A DNA stretch of 64,000 nt from Corticimicrobacter populi. GTDB taxonomy: Bacteria; Pseudomonadota; Gammaproteobacteria; Burkholderiales; Burkholderiaceae_B. Location: assembly GCF_003123725.1 (NCBI RefSeq), contig NZ_QETA01000002.1, positions 310,001-374,000 on the forward strand, read 5' to 3'. Made by a program: the position numbers and the translations under genes. The notes under the pieces were generated by a model, which had not been told where the DNA came from, made no database searches, and worked only from the letters and a program-made list of their open reading frames with translations. Below, piece after piece: positions 1-8,152 of the stretch. Positions within the stretch are counted from its first letter, which is position 1. The number at the start of each line of letters is the position of its first letter.

Positions 1-1067
1 GCGCGCACGTCGCGGCTTTCCTGCAGGATCTCGCGGGACACGTTGAGCGGCAGGTCGGCAGAGTCGATCACGCCGCGCACAAAGCGCAGGTAGTTGGGCA
101 GCAGTTGCTCGGCATCATCCATGATGAAGACGCGACGCACGTACAGCTTGACGCCGCGCTTGGCATCGCGATCCCACAGGTCGAAGGGAGCGCGCTTGGG
201 GATGTACAGCAATTGCGTGTATTCGCTGCGGCCCTCGACGCGGTTGTGGGTCCAGGCCAGCGGGTCTTCGAAGTCGTGCGAGACGTGCTTGTAGAACTCC
301 TTGTACTGCTCGTCGGTGATGTCCGACTTGCTGCGGGTCCATAGGGCGCTGGCCTGGTTGACGCTTTCCAGCTCGGCAGTCTTGACCTGTTCGGACTTTT
401 CGCTGTCCCACTCTTCCTTGTACATGCGTACCGGCAGGGAGATATGGTCGGAGTAGCGGCGCAGGATTTCGCGCAGCTTCCAGCCGTTGAGCAGTTCGTC
501 CTCGTCGGCGCGCAGGTGCAGGATGATGTCGGTGCCACGGGTGGCCTTGTCGGCCTGGGCGATGGTGAACTCACCCTGGCCGTCGGACTCCCAGCGCACG
601 CCCTGGTCTGCCGGCAACCCGGCGCGGCGGCTGATAACGGTGACCTTGTCGGCCACAATGAAAGACGAATAGAAACCGACACCGAACTGGCCGATCAGTT
701 GCGCATCCTTTTGCTTGTCGCCGGTCAGTTGCGAGAAGAACTCCCGCGTGCCCGAACGGGCGATGGTGCCCAGGTTGGCCACGGCCTCTTCACGCGACAG
801 GCCGATGCCGTTGTCGGAAATGGTGAGGGTGTGGGCGTCCTTGTCGTAGTCGATGGTGATCGCCAGCTCTTCGCCGCCCTCGAGCAGCTCGGGCTTGTCC
901 AGGGCTTCAAAGCGCAGTTTGTCGCAGGCATCCGACGCATTGGAGACCAGCTCGCGCAGGAAAATTTCCTTGTTGCTGTACAGCGAGTGGATCATCAGGT
1001 GCAGCAACTGCTTGACCTCGGCCTGAAAGCCCAGGGTTTCGGCGGACTGTGTGCTTGAGTCTGTCAT
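1..1067 (-). CDS. htpG: HtpG, Hsp90-family molecular chaperone (3' end outside window)
   Basis: Cytosolic ATP-dependent chaperone of the Hsp90 family. The visible part is about 355 N-terminal residues of a protein that is usually about 630 long; the window edge removes the rest. The translation shows the GHKL ATPase signatures: [18 protein letters not shown] near residue 40, the SDNGIGLS motif near 84, and the [11 protein letters not shown] loop near 120. The ATG at 1067-1065 is chosen because the protein then begins at the usual position for the family; no clear Shine-Dalgarno sequence precedes it. A sigma32-type promoter lies 46-73 bases upstream, which fits heat-shock control. The identity is near certain. 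Confidence 0.97.
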   Translation of the reverse strand, partial: MTDSSTQSAETLGFQAEVKQLLHLMIHSLYSNKEIFLRELVSNASDACDKLRFEALDKPELLEGGEELAITIDYDKDAHTLTISDNGIGLSREEAVANLGTIARSGTREFFSQLTGDKQKDAQLIGQFGVGFYSSFIVADKVTVISRRAGLPADQGVRWESDGQGEFTIAQADKATRGTDIILHLRADEDELLNGWKLREILRRYSDHISLPVRMYKEEWDSEKSEQVKTAELESVNQASALWTRSKSDITDEQYKEFYKHVSHDFEDPLAWTHNRVEGRSEYTQLLYIPKRAPFDLWDRDAKRGVKLYVRRVFIMDDAEQLLPNYLRFVRGVIDSADLPLNVSREILQESRDVR

Positions 1068-1070
1068 GGT

Positions 1071-1114
1071 ATGGATCGGGTTGGTAGGTTGATCAAAGAC
1101 GTAACCCGATCCAT
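1071..1114 (-). repeat. 12-bp inverted repeat spanning the htpG transcription start
   Basis: ATGGATCGGGTT (1071-1082) and its exact reverse complement (1103-1114) are separated by 20 bases. One arm touches the -10 box and the other ends four bases before the htpG start codon. From a start near 1107 the transcript could still pair GGGTT with AACCC, placing a small hairpin in the leader. It could be a repressor site or a leader structure; the sequence does not decide. Confidence 0.5.
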
Positions 1115-1140
1115 ATGGGGATGGTGTGGCGAAGTTCAAG
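1113..1140 (-). promoter_or_regulatory. Sigma32 (RpoH) promoter of htpG
   Basis: On the minus strand CTTGAA (1140-1135) is followed after exactly 14 bases by CCCCATAT (1120-1113). This matches the RpoH consensus CTTGAAA / CCCCATnT. It is the same arrangement found before grpE and dnaK in this window, which strengthens the call. Confidence 0.8.
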
Positions 1141-1179
1141 AGGGCGGTGTGCCGCGTGGGCTCAGAGCAGCAGAAAGGT

Positions 1180-1596
1180 TCAGGCCAGTTGGATGATCTG
1201 GTTGAGTACTGCCAGCACCTGGGTGAATTGGCCGTCCGGTGCGCGCCCTGCGGGATGCGGGTTGGCCCGGCGAGCCCGCCAGTCGAATGATTTGGGCTGA
1301 TGGCACAGTACGTAGCTGGCCTGTCCGGCCTTGAGCCCGGTGGCGGTGCCGACCTCGATGGCAAAGGGATGGTCTGTGTTGTAGGCCGCTGTGCTCATGG
1401 GCAGCCCGACGACCAGCGAGGTACGGGCATTGAAGGCCTGGGGAGATAGTACGAGAAAGGGGTGCATGTCCCGCATTTCACGACCAGCTTGAGGATTGCA
1501 GTCGATCCAGATGATGTCCTGGCGTTCGGGAACCCAGGATGGCTCGGCCTGCCTGTTGGTACGCCCGCCTGCGGGGGGCGCTGTACGGCTTACCAT
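1180..1596 (-). CDS. mazF: MazF/PemK-family endoribonuclease toxin
   Basis: Toxin half of a type II toxin-antitoxin pair; the family cleaves mRNA at short sequence motifs. The 138-residue protein has the family core: [16 protein letters not shown] near residue 16, [12 protein letters not shown] near 38 and [11 protein letters not shown] near 95. The ATG at 1596 is chosen because it overlaps the antitoxin stop by seven bases (ATGGTAA), the usual coupling in mazEF operons, and it gives a normal length. A longer open frame upstream is only the shadow of mazE. It most resembles the ChpB/PemK branch. Confidence 0.85.
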   Translation of the reverse strand: MVSRTAPPAGGRTNRQAEPSWVPERQDIIWIDCNPQAGREMRDMHPFLVLSPQAFNARTSLVVGLPMSTAAYNTDHPFAIEVGTATGLKAGQASYVLCHQPKSFDWRARRANPHPAGRAPDGQFTQVLAVLNQIIQLA

Positions 1597-1841
1597 TGTT
1601 CTGCGCCCAGTGGCCGGTCTGTCACCATCGTTTCGCCATCGTGACGCGATGGGTCGTAGCGGGCCAGGCGTTGCGCCAGCGTGGGCTGCGTATCGCGAAT
1701 GGGGGTGATGATGATGCTGTCGCCCTCGACACAGATGCGTACCCGCTGGTCGGCCTGCAACCGGGCCGACCGCGCGATGGCCGCAGGCAGCCTGACCCCC
1801 AGGTTGTTGCCCCAGCGCTTGATATCCTGCTCGGTTTCCAT
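1590..1841 (-). CDS. mazE: MazE/AbrB-type antitoxin
   Basis: Antitoxin partner of the downstream MazF-like toxin. The 83-residue protein starts with the SpoVT/AbrB swapped-hairpin DNA-binding fold; the signature IKRWGNNLGVRLPAAIA begins near residue 6. The acidic C-terminal tail would bind and inhibit the toxin. GGGAG stands about seven bases before the ATG. The perfect palindrome GTATATAC at 1884-1891, about 40 bases upstream, is a candidate operator for autorepression. The pair sits between htpG and an iron-receptor gene with no other sign of a mobile element. Confidence 0.85.
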   Translation of the reverse strand: METEQDIKRWGNNLGVRLPAAIARSARLQADQRVRICVEGDSIIITPIRDTQPTLAQRLARYDPSRHDGETMVTDRPLGAEQW

Positions 1842-1984
1842 CGTCGACTCCCGGCTTCATTGTATGCAAAATGTTTAAATAAAGTATATACATGGTGAAT
1901 GCCCAAAGCAATGGATATCCACTGTAAGCCGGGCATGGTTGTGACTGGCGGGAGACGGGACGTTTTTGTCCCATGCCGAATGCC

Positions 1985-4447
1985 TTACATCTGATAGCGC
2001 AGTGTCAGCATCCAGTTGCGTGGCGCACCGTAGAAGTTGTGGCTGTAGCTGGTTGAACTGAAATAACGCTTGTCGGTCAGGTTGTCGATGTTCAGCGCAG
2101 CCGAGAATGCAGGGGTGAACTGGTATGCGAGCCGGGCGTTCAGCACGGTGTAACCTCCCTGTATGCGGCCGTTGTAGCCGAAGCCGGCCGCACGACTCTG
2201 CACATTCATGCCCCCGCCAACCGACAGGCGATGCCACTCTCCCGGCAGGCGGTAATTTGCCCACAGACGCAGAATGTGGCGCGGCAGGCCGGTATTGGCC
2301 GAGATGTTGTAGCCAACGGCAGGCGTGTCCCCCAGGTACTTGACTGATGTGTAGGTATAGGAGGCGGAGAGTTGCATGCCGCGCAGGACTTCGCCGTTGA
2401 TTTCTGCTTCGAAGCCCTGGCTGCGAACGGTGGCCGACGAGCGATAGCAGGTTCCGCCGCATTGCACATTGGCAACCGTTTCAGAGACGGCGTCATCCTC
2501 GAAGGCGATATTGTGCTGCTCTGTGCGAAACAGGGCAAAGCTGGCCAGGGCGCGTCCCTCAAGGATGTCTCCCTTGATGCCGACCTCGTAATTGCGTCCG
2601 GTGATGGGGGTCAGGAAGGCACCTGTGACGTCGCGCTGGCTTTGCGGGAGAAATATCTCGGCGTAGTTGCCATAGACGGACCATTGCGCATCAAGCGCAT
2701 GGCTCAGGCCGGCGAAAGCCGTGAATTCGTTGCTGATGCTGGCGTTGGTTTCCGACAGACCCCAGGCACCGTCTGACGTGTAGGTCTGATTGAAAGACGA
2801 CAGTCGCCCGCCCAGAATCATGTTCAGTCTATCGGTCAGCGCATAGTCTGCGGCCATATACATGCCATGTTTGCGCGAGCGGTAGCCGTCGTCCATGCGA
2901 TTGGCTGCCAGAATTTCCGCAGCGCTGGGTTCCGGGATGGTGGAGACCCCGAAATAGTCGCTGCCGAACAGTTCTATGTCGCGCTTCCATCCCCACAGAT
3001 CCTTGCTCGACTGGTGCGAGAAGTTGGCTCCGGCCGTGAGTCGAAGCGCACGCCCGAAAAGGGTGGTTTTGCCATCGAGATAGGCATCGGCACCGACCGT
3101 GCTGGAGTGCATGTCGAAGTAATAGACATCGCCGTGGATGGAGGTCGGCGTGCCGGTGCGGTAGCGCCGCAGCAGGTATTTCTGATCGTTGAACTCATCG
3201 ACCTTGACCGTCGACAGTTTGAACGCCCAGTCCTCGTTGAAGCGGTGTCCGAGGTCCAGGTAGTAGGTGTCCTGTGCCTTGCTGCGGCGACTCCAGGGGG
3301 TACTGAGATTGGTGCTTCTGCCATAGTCGGGCATGCTGCCGTCGGGATAGTTGGGCAGGCCTTGCCAGTCCATCCTGCCGTAGGGCTTTTCGCTGCTGAA
3401 GCCGAGGCCCAGCGTCGTGGCCGGCCCCAGATCGATGTCCAGGGCGGCATACAGCGTCCGTTCCCTGGCGTTCAGGTAGTCGCGAAACGAGTTGGCCTTG
3501 CCATAGTGGGCAACCAGGCGGCCGCGTACGGTGCCGTTGGCGTTCAGAGGGCCGCCCAGATCGGCTTGCACACTGCCGGTATCCCACGAGCCGATTGTCG
3601 TGCTCAAAATGGCCTGGCGTTCATGTGTGGGGCGCTTGCGGACCAGATTGATCGAGCCCGATGGATTGCCGGCCCCCTCGAAAAGGCCTTGCGCACCACG
3701 CAGGATTTCGACGCGGTCATAAATCGCCATGTCGCTGTTGAAGGACGAGCCGCGTGCATACAGTTGCCGCTCCAGCGGCACGCCGTCGAACTGATAGCTG
3801 TCGATGAAAAAGCCGCGTGAATAAGCATGCCCGCCTGGCTCATTTGAAATCAGGGTGACACCGGGTGCATTCTGCAGGGCCTCGTGGATATCCGTGATGT
3901 TCTGGTCTTCGATGCGCTGGCGGGTGATCACAGAGACGGCCTGGGGGATTTCGCGCAGTGTTCGGTCACCCTTGCCGATGCTGATGGTGTCGGACATATA
4001 CGACTGCGTACCTTCCGTAGTGGCACTGCCCGAGCCTCTGACGGTGATGGTGTCCAGCGTCTGCATGCCAGCTTGGGTTCGTATCGACTGCAGGATGAAA
4101 CCGCCTTGCGGACTGGGTATGGCTTCCAGTCGGGAGCCGGATAGCAAGCGCTGCAAACCTGCAGTCGGGGTATAACGCCCTTCCAGGCCTGAGGTAGTCA
4201 GACCCTGAATCAATTCGGCGTCGGCACGGATGGGAATGCCCGCCTGCAGGCCGAATTGCCCGATGGCCGTGCCCAGGCTACCTGCCGGAATCGAGAAATC
4301 GATCTGTGCCTGGTGACCACTGTCGGTCTGCGGCGTGGCCGGCTGGGCGTACGCAGGCGGTGGCAGCATGCCGTGGGCGGCACTCAGGCTGAGTGCCAGC
4401 ACCAGGCTGCGCAGGGTAAAGGCGTTCGGTAGGGGAGTACGGCGCAT
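1985..4447 (-). CDS. TonB-dependent siderophore receptor with N-terminal signalling domain (FecA/FpvA type)
   Basis: Outer-membrane gated channel for a ferric siderophore, 820 residues. In order: a signal peptide ending near AYAQ (about residue 35), a secretin/TonB short N-terminal (STN) domain at about 48-105 that would contact a FecR partner, a TonB box region with DTITV near 133, a plug domain at about 155-265 (REIPQAVSVITRQ, NAPGVTL), and a 22-strand barrel ending in an aromatic-rich last strand (WMLTLRYQM). The STN domain and the fecI-fecR genes directly upstream show a cell-surface signalling system. The siderophore cannot be read from sequence. The 111 bases between fecR and this gene may hold a FecI-dependent promoter. 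Confidence 0.95.
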   Translation of the reverse strand: MRRTPLPNAFTLRSLVLALSLSAAHGMLPPPAYAQPATPQTDSGHQAQIDFSIPAGSLGTAIGQFGLQAGIPIRADAELIQGLTTSGLEGRYTPTAGLQRLLSGSRLEAIPSPQGGFILQSIRTQAGMQTLDTITVRGSGSATTEGTQSYMSDTISIGKGDRTLREIPQAVSVITRQRIEDQNITDIHEALQNAPGVTLISNEPGGHAYSRGFFIDSYQFDGVPLERQLYARGSSFNSDMAIYDRVEILRGAQGLFEGAGNPSGSINLVRKRPTHERQAILSTTIGSWDTGSVQADLGGPLNANGTVRGRLVAHYGKANSFRDYLNARERTLYAALDIDLGPATTLGLGFSSEKPYGRMDWQGLPNYPDGSMPDYGRSTNLSTPWSRRSKAQDTYYLDLGHRFNEDWAFKLSTVKVDEFNDQKYLLRRYRTGTPTSIHGDVYYFDMHSSTVGADAYLDGKTTLFGRALRLTAGANFSHQSSKDLWGWKRDIELFGSDYFGVSTIPEPSAAEILAANRMDDGYRSRKHGMYMAADYALTDRLNMILGGRLSSFNQTYTSDGAWGLSETNASISNEFTAFAGLSHALDAQWSVYGNYAEIFLPQSQRDVTGAFLTPITGRNYEVGIKGDILEGRALASFALFRTEQHNIAFEDDAVSETVANVQCGGTCYRSSATVRSQGFEAEINGEVLRGMQLSASYTYTSVKYLGDTPAVGYNISANTGLPRHILRLWANYRLPGEWHRLSVGGGMNVQSRAAGFGYNGRIQGGYTVLNARLAYQFTPAFSAALNIDNLTDKRYFSSTSYSHNFYGAPRNWMLTLRYQM

Positions 4448-4558
4448 GGCGTCAGGATTCCAGGATCAAAAGTTCATGAGGCGCACGCCGGGGCCCTCGG
4501 GTGCAGTCATGAGGCTTGACGCCTGGAATCGATGGAAACGCCGGATGGGTTACAAATT

Positions 4559-5569
4559 TTACGTTTTGGCCGCAACGCGGACCCACCAGTCCGTGGTGCG
4601 GCGGATCTCGATGGGCAGCACTTCGGCCAGCATGGCCAGCGTGCGATCCGTGTCGGCCAGGGGAAATGCGCCAGTCACGGGCAAGTGGGCCAGTTCAGGC
4701 TGGCAGCGCAGCACGCCGCTGCGATAGCGGCCAAGTTCGGCAATGAATTCGCCCAGCGGCATCTGGTCTGCCACCAGCATGCCGCGGGTCCAGCTGTCTG
4801 CGCCCGCAATGGGGGCGTCGAGCATCTCCACGCTGTCGAAGGTCAGTTGTGCCTGCTGGCCTGCCTCGACGCGGGTATGGCTGGCGGGAGCATCGACCGG
4901 ATGCAGCTCGACGGCACCTTCCTGCACGCTGACGGCAATGACCGGCGTGCGGGCATCCATGTCGCGCACGATAAAGCGCGTGCCCACCGGCGTAATGGCA
5001 CCGGCCCGGGTTTGCAGCACGAACGGCCGGTTCTGCCGGTCGGGGGCCGTGCGGATCATGACCTCGCCGGCCTGCAGCACCACCAGACGCTGGTCGCCGC
5101 TGTAGCGGATATCCACGGCGCTGGCTGTATTGAGCAGCAGTTCGCCGCCATCGGCCAGCGCGATGCGGCGCTGTTCGCCCGGGCGGGTACGGTAGTCCGC
5201 CACCCAGCGCCGACGCGCCGGATGGACATAGCCCTGCCAGGCCACCAGACCGACCAGGCCGCCTGTCGCCAGTACCTTGAGTGCCTGGCGACGGCTGGGT
5301 CGGCCCAGTTGCGGGTGGCGCAGGGCATGCCCGGCCAGTTGGCCGAACGAGGCTGTACGGTCATGGATCTGCTCGCCCAGCGCCGCCATGCGTTGCCAGG
5401 CAAGCTCATGATGGGGATGGCTCTGGCGCCAGAGCGTGCAGGCCTCGACATCGGCAGGGCTGGGCGCTTCGCGCAGCCGTACCAGCCAGTCGGCTGCGGC
5501 GGCAATGACCTCGGGCGGAATCTGCGCGGCGTCGGGTCGGACTCGTCGGAATATCGGCGGTTTGCGCAT
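4559..5569 (-). CDS. fecR: FecR-family transmembrane anti-sigma factor
   Basis: Inner-membrane regulator that passes the receptor signal to the FecI sigma factor. The 336-residue protein has a DUF4880-type N-terminal region (PEVIAAAADWLVRLREA, near 17-35), one membrane span ([15 protein letters not shown], about 95-110), a periplasmic FecR domain (GEQRRIALADGGELLLNTAS near 130-150, VGTRFIVRD near 205) and a C-terminal secretin-like part that would contact the receptor's STN domain. The ATG at 5569 is the first that gives the normal N-terminus; the open frame runs further upstream into fecI in another frame. It lies 50 bases after the sigma gene in one operon. Confidence 0.92.
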   Translation of the reverse strand: MRKPPIFRRVRPDAAQIPPEVIAAAADWLVRLREAPSPADVEACTLWRQSHPHHELAWQRMAALGEQIHDRTASFGQLAGHALRHPQLGRPSRRQALKVLATGGLVGLVAWQGYVHPARRRWVADYRTRPGEQRRIALADGGELLLNTASAVDIRYSGDQRLVVLQAGEVMIRTAPDRQNRPFVLQTRAGAITPVGTRFIVRDMDARTPVIAVSVQEGAVELHPVDAPASHTRVEAGQQAQLTFDSVEMLDAPIAGADSWTRGMLVADQMPLGEFIAELGRYRSGVLRCQPELAHLPVTGAFPLADTDRTLAMLAEVLPIEIRRTTDWWVRVAAKT

Positions 5570-5619
5570 GGGCGGCTGGGCGTCGGACAGAAGGTTCGGG
5601 GCGGCGCGAGCGGTGGCAA

Positions 5620-6150
5620 TCAGCCGTAGATGACCACGTAGCAGTGCGCCAGTGCGCGTGCCAGGGATTTCTGTACGGCATTGCGCGTCATGCCAAGCTG
5701 CGCGCCAATCTCTGTATACGACATCCCCTGCACCTGCGCAAGGATGAAGACATTGCGGCATTTGAGCGGCAGGCCGTCGAGCATCTCAAGCAACGCCTCC
5801 AGCGTCTGCAGCACCTGCAAGTGCTGTTCGGGTGAGGGCGCATGCTGCGCCGGCATCAGCGCCAGCGCCTCGGCATAGGCCTGCTCCAGCGCCGTGCGAC
5901 GTGCCCGACCGATCACCAGCCGCTGTGCGATGGTGGTCAGGTAGGCGCGGGGCTCGAGGATGGGCGCGGTATCGCGGCTGCGCAGCAACCGCTCGAATGT
6001 ATCCTGGGCCAGATCGGCCGCATCGTGCGCATCGCCCAGCTTGCGGCGCAGCCAGCCGTACAGCCAGGCGTGGTGCTCGGCGTAGATGCGCTGCACAGCC
6101 TGCCGGGGCGCGGCAGGCATGGCGTCGGGAGAGGGGCTGTCTGCGATCAT
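5620..6150 (-). CDS. fecI: FecI-family extracytoplasmic-function sigma factor
   Basis: Iron-starvation sigma factor that would transcribe the downstream receptor gene. The 176-residue protein shows sigma region 2 (DAADLAQDTFERLLRSRD, near 40-60) and region 4 (GLPLKCRNVFILAQVQGMSYTEIG and the recognition helix TRNAVQKSLARAL, near 125-170). ATG at 6150 is used; an in-frame GTG lies two codons upstream and neither has a clear ribosome site. A possible Fur box lies 46-70 bases upstream, as expected for iron-repressed ECF operons. Confidence 0.93.
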   Translation of the reverse strand: MIADSPSPDAMPAAPRQAVQRIYAEHHAWLYGWLRRKLGDAHDAADLAQDTFERLLRSRDTAPILEPRAYLTTIAQRLVIGRARRTALEQAYAEALALMPAQHAPSPEQHLQVLQTLEALLEMLDGLPLKCRNVFILAQVQGMSYTEIGAQLGMTRNAVQKSLARALAHCYVVIYG

Positions 6151-6195
6151 GGACACGGGATGTGGCGGGCCGGTCTGTCTGCTGAAATAGCAAAG

Positions 6196-6220
6196 ATATT
6201 GAAAATTGTTATTGATTATA
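6196..6220 (-). promoter_or_regulatory. Possible Fur box upstream of fecI
   Basis: The AT-rich stretch 6196-6220 read on the minus strand (TATAATCAATAACAATTTTC) resembles the repeated NATAAT/ATTATC units of Fur boxes. It is imperfect; its position before an iron-starvation sigma gene is the main support. Confidence 0.4.
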
Positions 6221-6249
6221 GGCGGTTTTGAGGGCGGGCTGGGTGCGCT

Positions 6250-6278
6250 GTTCGCGAGGCGGTGAGTTCGGGTATAAT
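6250..6278 (+). promoter_or_regulatory. Probable promoter of the tRNA-Leu gene
   Basis: A perfect TATAAT (6273-6278) lies about 78 bases before the tRNA. The hexamer 17 bases upstream (GTTCGC) is a poor -35 match, so the promoter is inferred from the -10 box and position. Confidence 0.5.
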
Positions 6279-6355
6279 TATCGGCTTGCGTTGCGCTATA
6301 CGGCGTTGCGCTTCACCATCCGGTCCATGTGATCAGCAGGGACCGCGACAGACTC

Positions 6356-6440
6356 GCCCGAGTGGTGAAATTGGTAGACGCAGGGGACTCAAAATCCCCC
6401 GCCGCAAGGCGTGCCGGTTCGATTCCGGCCTCGGGCACCA
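6356..6440 (+). tRNA. tRNA-Leu, anticodon CAA
   Basis: An 85-base tRNA with encoded CCA end. The acceptor stem GCCCGAG (6356-6362) pairs with CTCGGGC (6430-6436). The anticodon stem GGGGA/TCCCC encloses the loop CTCAAAA with CAA at 6390-6392. A long class II variable arm (about 6400-6412) and the T-arm GGTTCGATTCC follow, as expected for leucine tRNA. Its 3' half from 6386 is duplicated at 19802-19823, so it is the attachment site of the mobile element and is restored by the element's left end. Confidence 0.96.
6386..6407 (+). repeat. attL core (22-bp direct repeat within tRNA-Leu)
   Basis: Identical to 19802-19823 over 22 bases. It covers the anticodon loop and variable-arm start of the tRNA, the usual crossover zone for tRNA-targeting tyrosine integrases. 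The next base differs (G here, A at the right end). Confidence 0.85.
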
Positions 6441-6522
6441 TTCAAGAACTTCCGAGAAATCAATAGCTTGGAAGTGTTCGCAGCACGAACCCCGTACCAG
6501 GGGATTTCTTGAGAAAGTGGTC

Positions 6523-6542
6523 AGGTACAGTTTCGGTACAGT
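6523..6542 (+). promoter_or_regulatory. Paired GGTACAGT sites, candidate integrase arm-type sites (left end)
   Basis: AGGTACAGT (6523-6531) and CGGTACAGT (6534-6542) lie just before the integrase gene. The same two 9-mers recur in reverse order at 19664-19683 near the right end. Paired short repeats at both ends inside an element are typical of arm sites for tyrosine recombinases. They could also act as an operator for int. Confidence 0.5.
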
Positions 6543-6573
6543 GATGCGGCGCTAGCCCCACCCCGGAGCACTG

Positions 6574-7659
6574 ATGGCTACGATTGTTAAGACTTCCTCG
6601 GGCACTTGGAAAGCCCTCATCCGCAAGACAGGCTGGCCGGCCACGGCCAAGACGTTCCGCACCAAGCGGGACGCCGAAGACTGGGCGCGCCGTACCGAAG
6701 ACGAGATGGTACGCGGCGTGTACATCCAGCGCGCGCCGGCCGAGCGCATGACCGTCGAAGCGGCCTTGGCCCGCTACCTCAAGGAAGTCACGCCCACCAA
6801 GCGGGCCTCGACCCAAGCCGGCGAGCACAAGAAGGCGCAAGTCATCATCCGGCACCTTGGCAAGTATTCACTGGCCGCCCTGAACGCTGAGATCGTGGCG
6901 CAGTTCCGCGACACGCGACTGGCGGGCGACCCGGACAAAAATGGCAAGCTACGGCCGCGCAGTAACAACACGGTACGCTTGGAACTGGCGCTGCTGGGCC
7001 ACCTGTTCACCGTCGCCATCAAGGAATGGGGTATTGGCCTGCCCTTCAATCCGGTGTCGAACATTCGCCGACCGGCCCCCGGCTCGGGCCGCAACCGACG
7101 ATTGACCCAAGAAGAACAGAACCGCCTGCTGCAAGCCGTGGATAAGCACTCGAATCCGATGTTCGGTTGGATTGTCCGCATTGCCGTTCAGACCGGCATG
7201 CGGCTGTCTGAAATTGCCACGCTGCGCATTCGGCAAGTGGACGTCGAGCGGCGCGTCGTTCGGCTGGAACACACCAAGAACTCTTCGCCCCGTACCGTCC
7301 CGCTGACGGCCGAGGCAACGCGCGTGTTCATCGAGGCGCTTGCCAACCCCGTGCGACCTGCTGAAACCGAATTGGTGTTCTTCGGCGAACCCGGCCGGGA
7401 TGGCATGCGACGGCCCTACCTGTTCGACAAAGCGTGGACCGATGCCAAGCGCGCAGCGGGCCTTGAGGACTTCCGTTTTCACGACCTGCGGCACGAGGCT
7501 GTCAGCCGGTTTGTGGAAGCTGGCCTGAGCGATCAGGAGGTGTCGGCCATCAGCGGCCACAAGTCAATGCAGATGCTGAAACGCTATACGCATCTTCGGG
7601 CCGAAGACTTGGTGCAGAAGCTGGACCGCATAGCAGCCGCTTCGAGCAGATCTCAGTAA
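6574..7659 (+). CDS. int: Phage-type tyrosine integrase
   Basis: Site-specific recombinase of 361 residues that would insert and excise the element at tRNA-Leu. An N-terminal arm-binding and SAM-like core-binding region (about 1-170) is followed by the catalytic domain. The active-site residues are visible: Arg210 in TGMRLSEI, Lys in HTKNSSPRTVPL near 235, His303 and Arg306 in HDLRHEAVSR, His329 in SGHKSMQML and the nucleophile Tyr338 in KRYTHL. Nothing is missing, so it should be active. It lies 133 bases from the tRNA end and reads inward, the standard arrangement. Confidence 0.95.
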   Translation: MATIVKTSSGTWKALIRKTGWPATAKTFRTKRDAEDWARRTEDEMVRGVYIQRAPAERMTVEAALARYLKEVTPTKRASTQAGEHKKAQVIIRHLGKYSLAALNAEIVAQFRDTRLAGDPDKNGKLRPRSNNTVRLELALLGHLFTVAIKEWGIGLPFNPVSNIRRPAPGSGRNRRLTQEEQNRLLQAVDKHSNPMFGWIVRIAVQTGMRLSEIATLRIRQVDVERRVVRLEHTKNSSPRTVPLTAEATRVFIEALANPVRPAETELVFFGEPGRDGMRRPYLFDKAWTDAKRAAGLEDFRFHDLRHEAVSRFVEAGLSDQEVSAISGHKSMQMLKRYTHLRAEDLVQKLDRIAAASSRSQ

Positions 7660-7680
7660 AACGACATAGCAAACCTAATG

Positions 7681-7711
7681 CCCCCGTGGTGGGTACACCA
7701 AGAAACGGGGG
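7681..7711 (+). terminator. Hairpin after the integrase gene
   Basis: CCCCCGT (7681-7687) pairs with ACGGGGG (7705-7711), with an inner GGTG/CACC stem. It lies 22 bases after the int stop. There is no T-tract, so it is a stem-loop of uncertain terminator strength. Confidence 0.35.
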
Positions 7712-7981
7712 AACGGAGTGACCAGCGTCAGGCCATTCGGAGCATTCAGATTTTGTGGATGTAGCACCAGACCGCGCAATCACTACATCGCAGAAACCGC
7801 CTTGATGCTCACTTTATCAGGTGCTTGTTATCGTACAGCGAGACGGGGTAGAGCCAGCTTCTTTCCCGAGCTGGTTAGGTTTCCACCATTCGCCTGTTTA
7901 TCCTGCCGGAGTCCGGGGCGAGACCTGAGCGTCAAGGGTGCAGATATCGGTTTAATGTCGTTGAATGGTTTTAAGCTGGTA

Positions 7982-8010
7982 GTGACAATGCTAGCCAGCC
8001 TTGCTAGGAT
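7982..8010 (+). promoter_or_regulatory. Candidate sigma70 promoter in the int-phosphatase gap
   Basis: GTGACA (7982-7987), a 17-base spacer and TAGGAT (8005-8010) form a fair sigma70 promoter. No convincing reading frame follows; a strong terminator stands about 50 bases after the predicted start. Confidence 0.4.
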
Positions 8011-8016
8011 GAGATT

Positions 8017-8092
8017 GCGAAGTCTGGTTCCTAGCAGGTATCTGCAAGAATTAGAGTACCGAAGCCCCGTGATTCTGTCACGGGGCTTTTGT
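8017..8092 (+). ncRNA. Candidate small RNA, about 75 bases
   Basis: This is a predicted transcript between the promoter-like sequence at 7982-8010 and an intrinsic terminator at 8062-8090. It would have about 45 bases of open sequence followed by the terminator stem. No RNA family is recognised. The rest of the 493-base gap 7660-8152 holds the int hairpin and no convincing gene; a 147-codon open frame across it has no ribosome site, contains the terminator and resembles nothing known. Confidence 0.35.
8062..8092 (+). terminator. Intrinsic terminator
   Basis: AAGCCCCGTG (8062-8071) pairs perfectly with CACGGGGCTT (8079-8088) across a seven-base loop and ends in TTTT on the plus strand. It is oriented for plus-strand transcription, although the nearest plus-strand gene (int) ends 400 bases earlier. 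Confidence 0.75.
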
Positions 8093-8152
8093 ACATTTAT
8101 CACCGGGAAAATTATTTCTCATAAGCTGAACGCCAAAAACAAGAATACCCAA

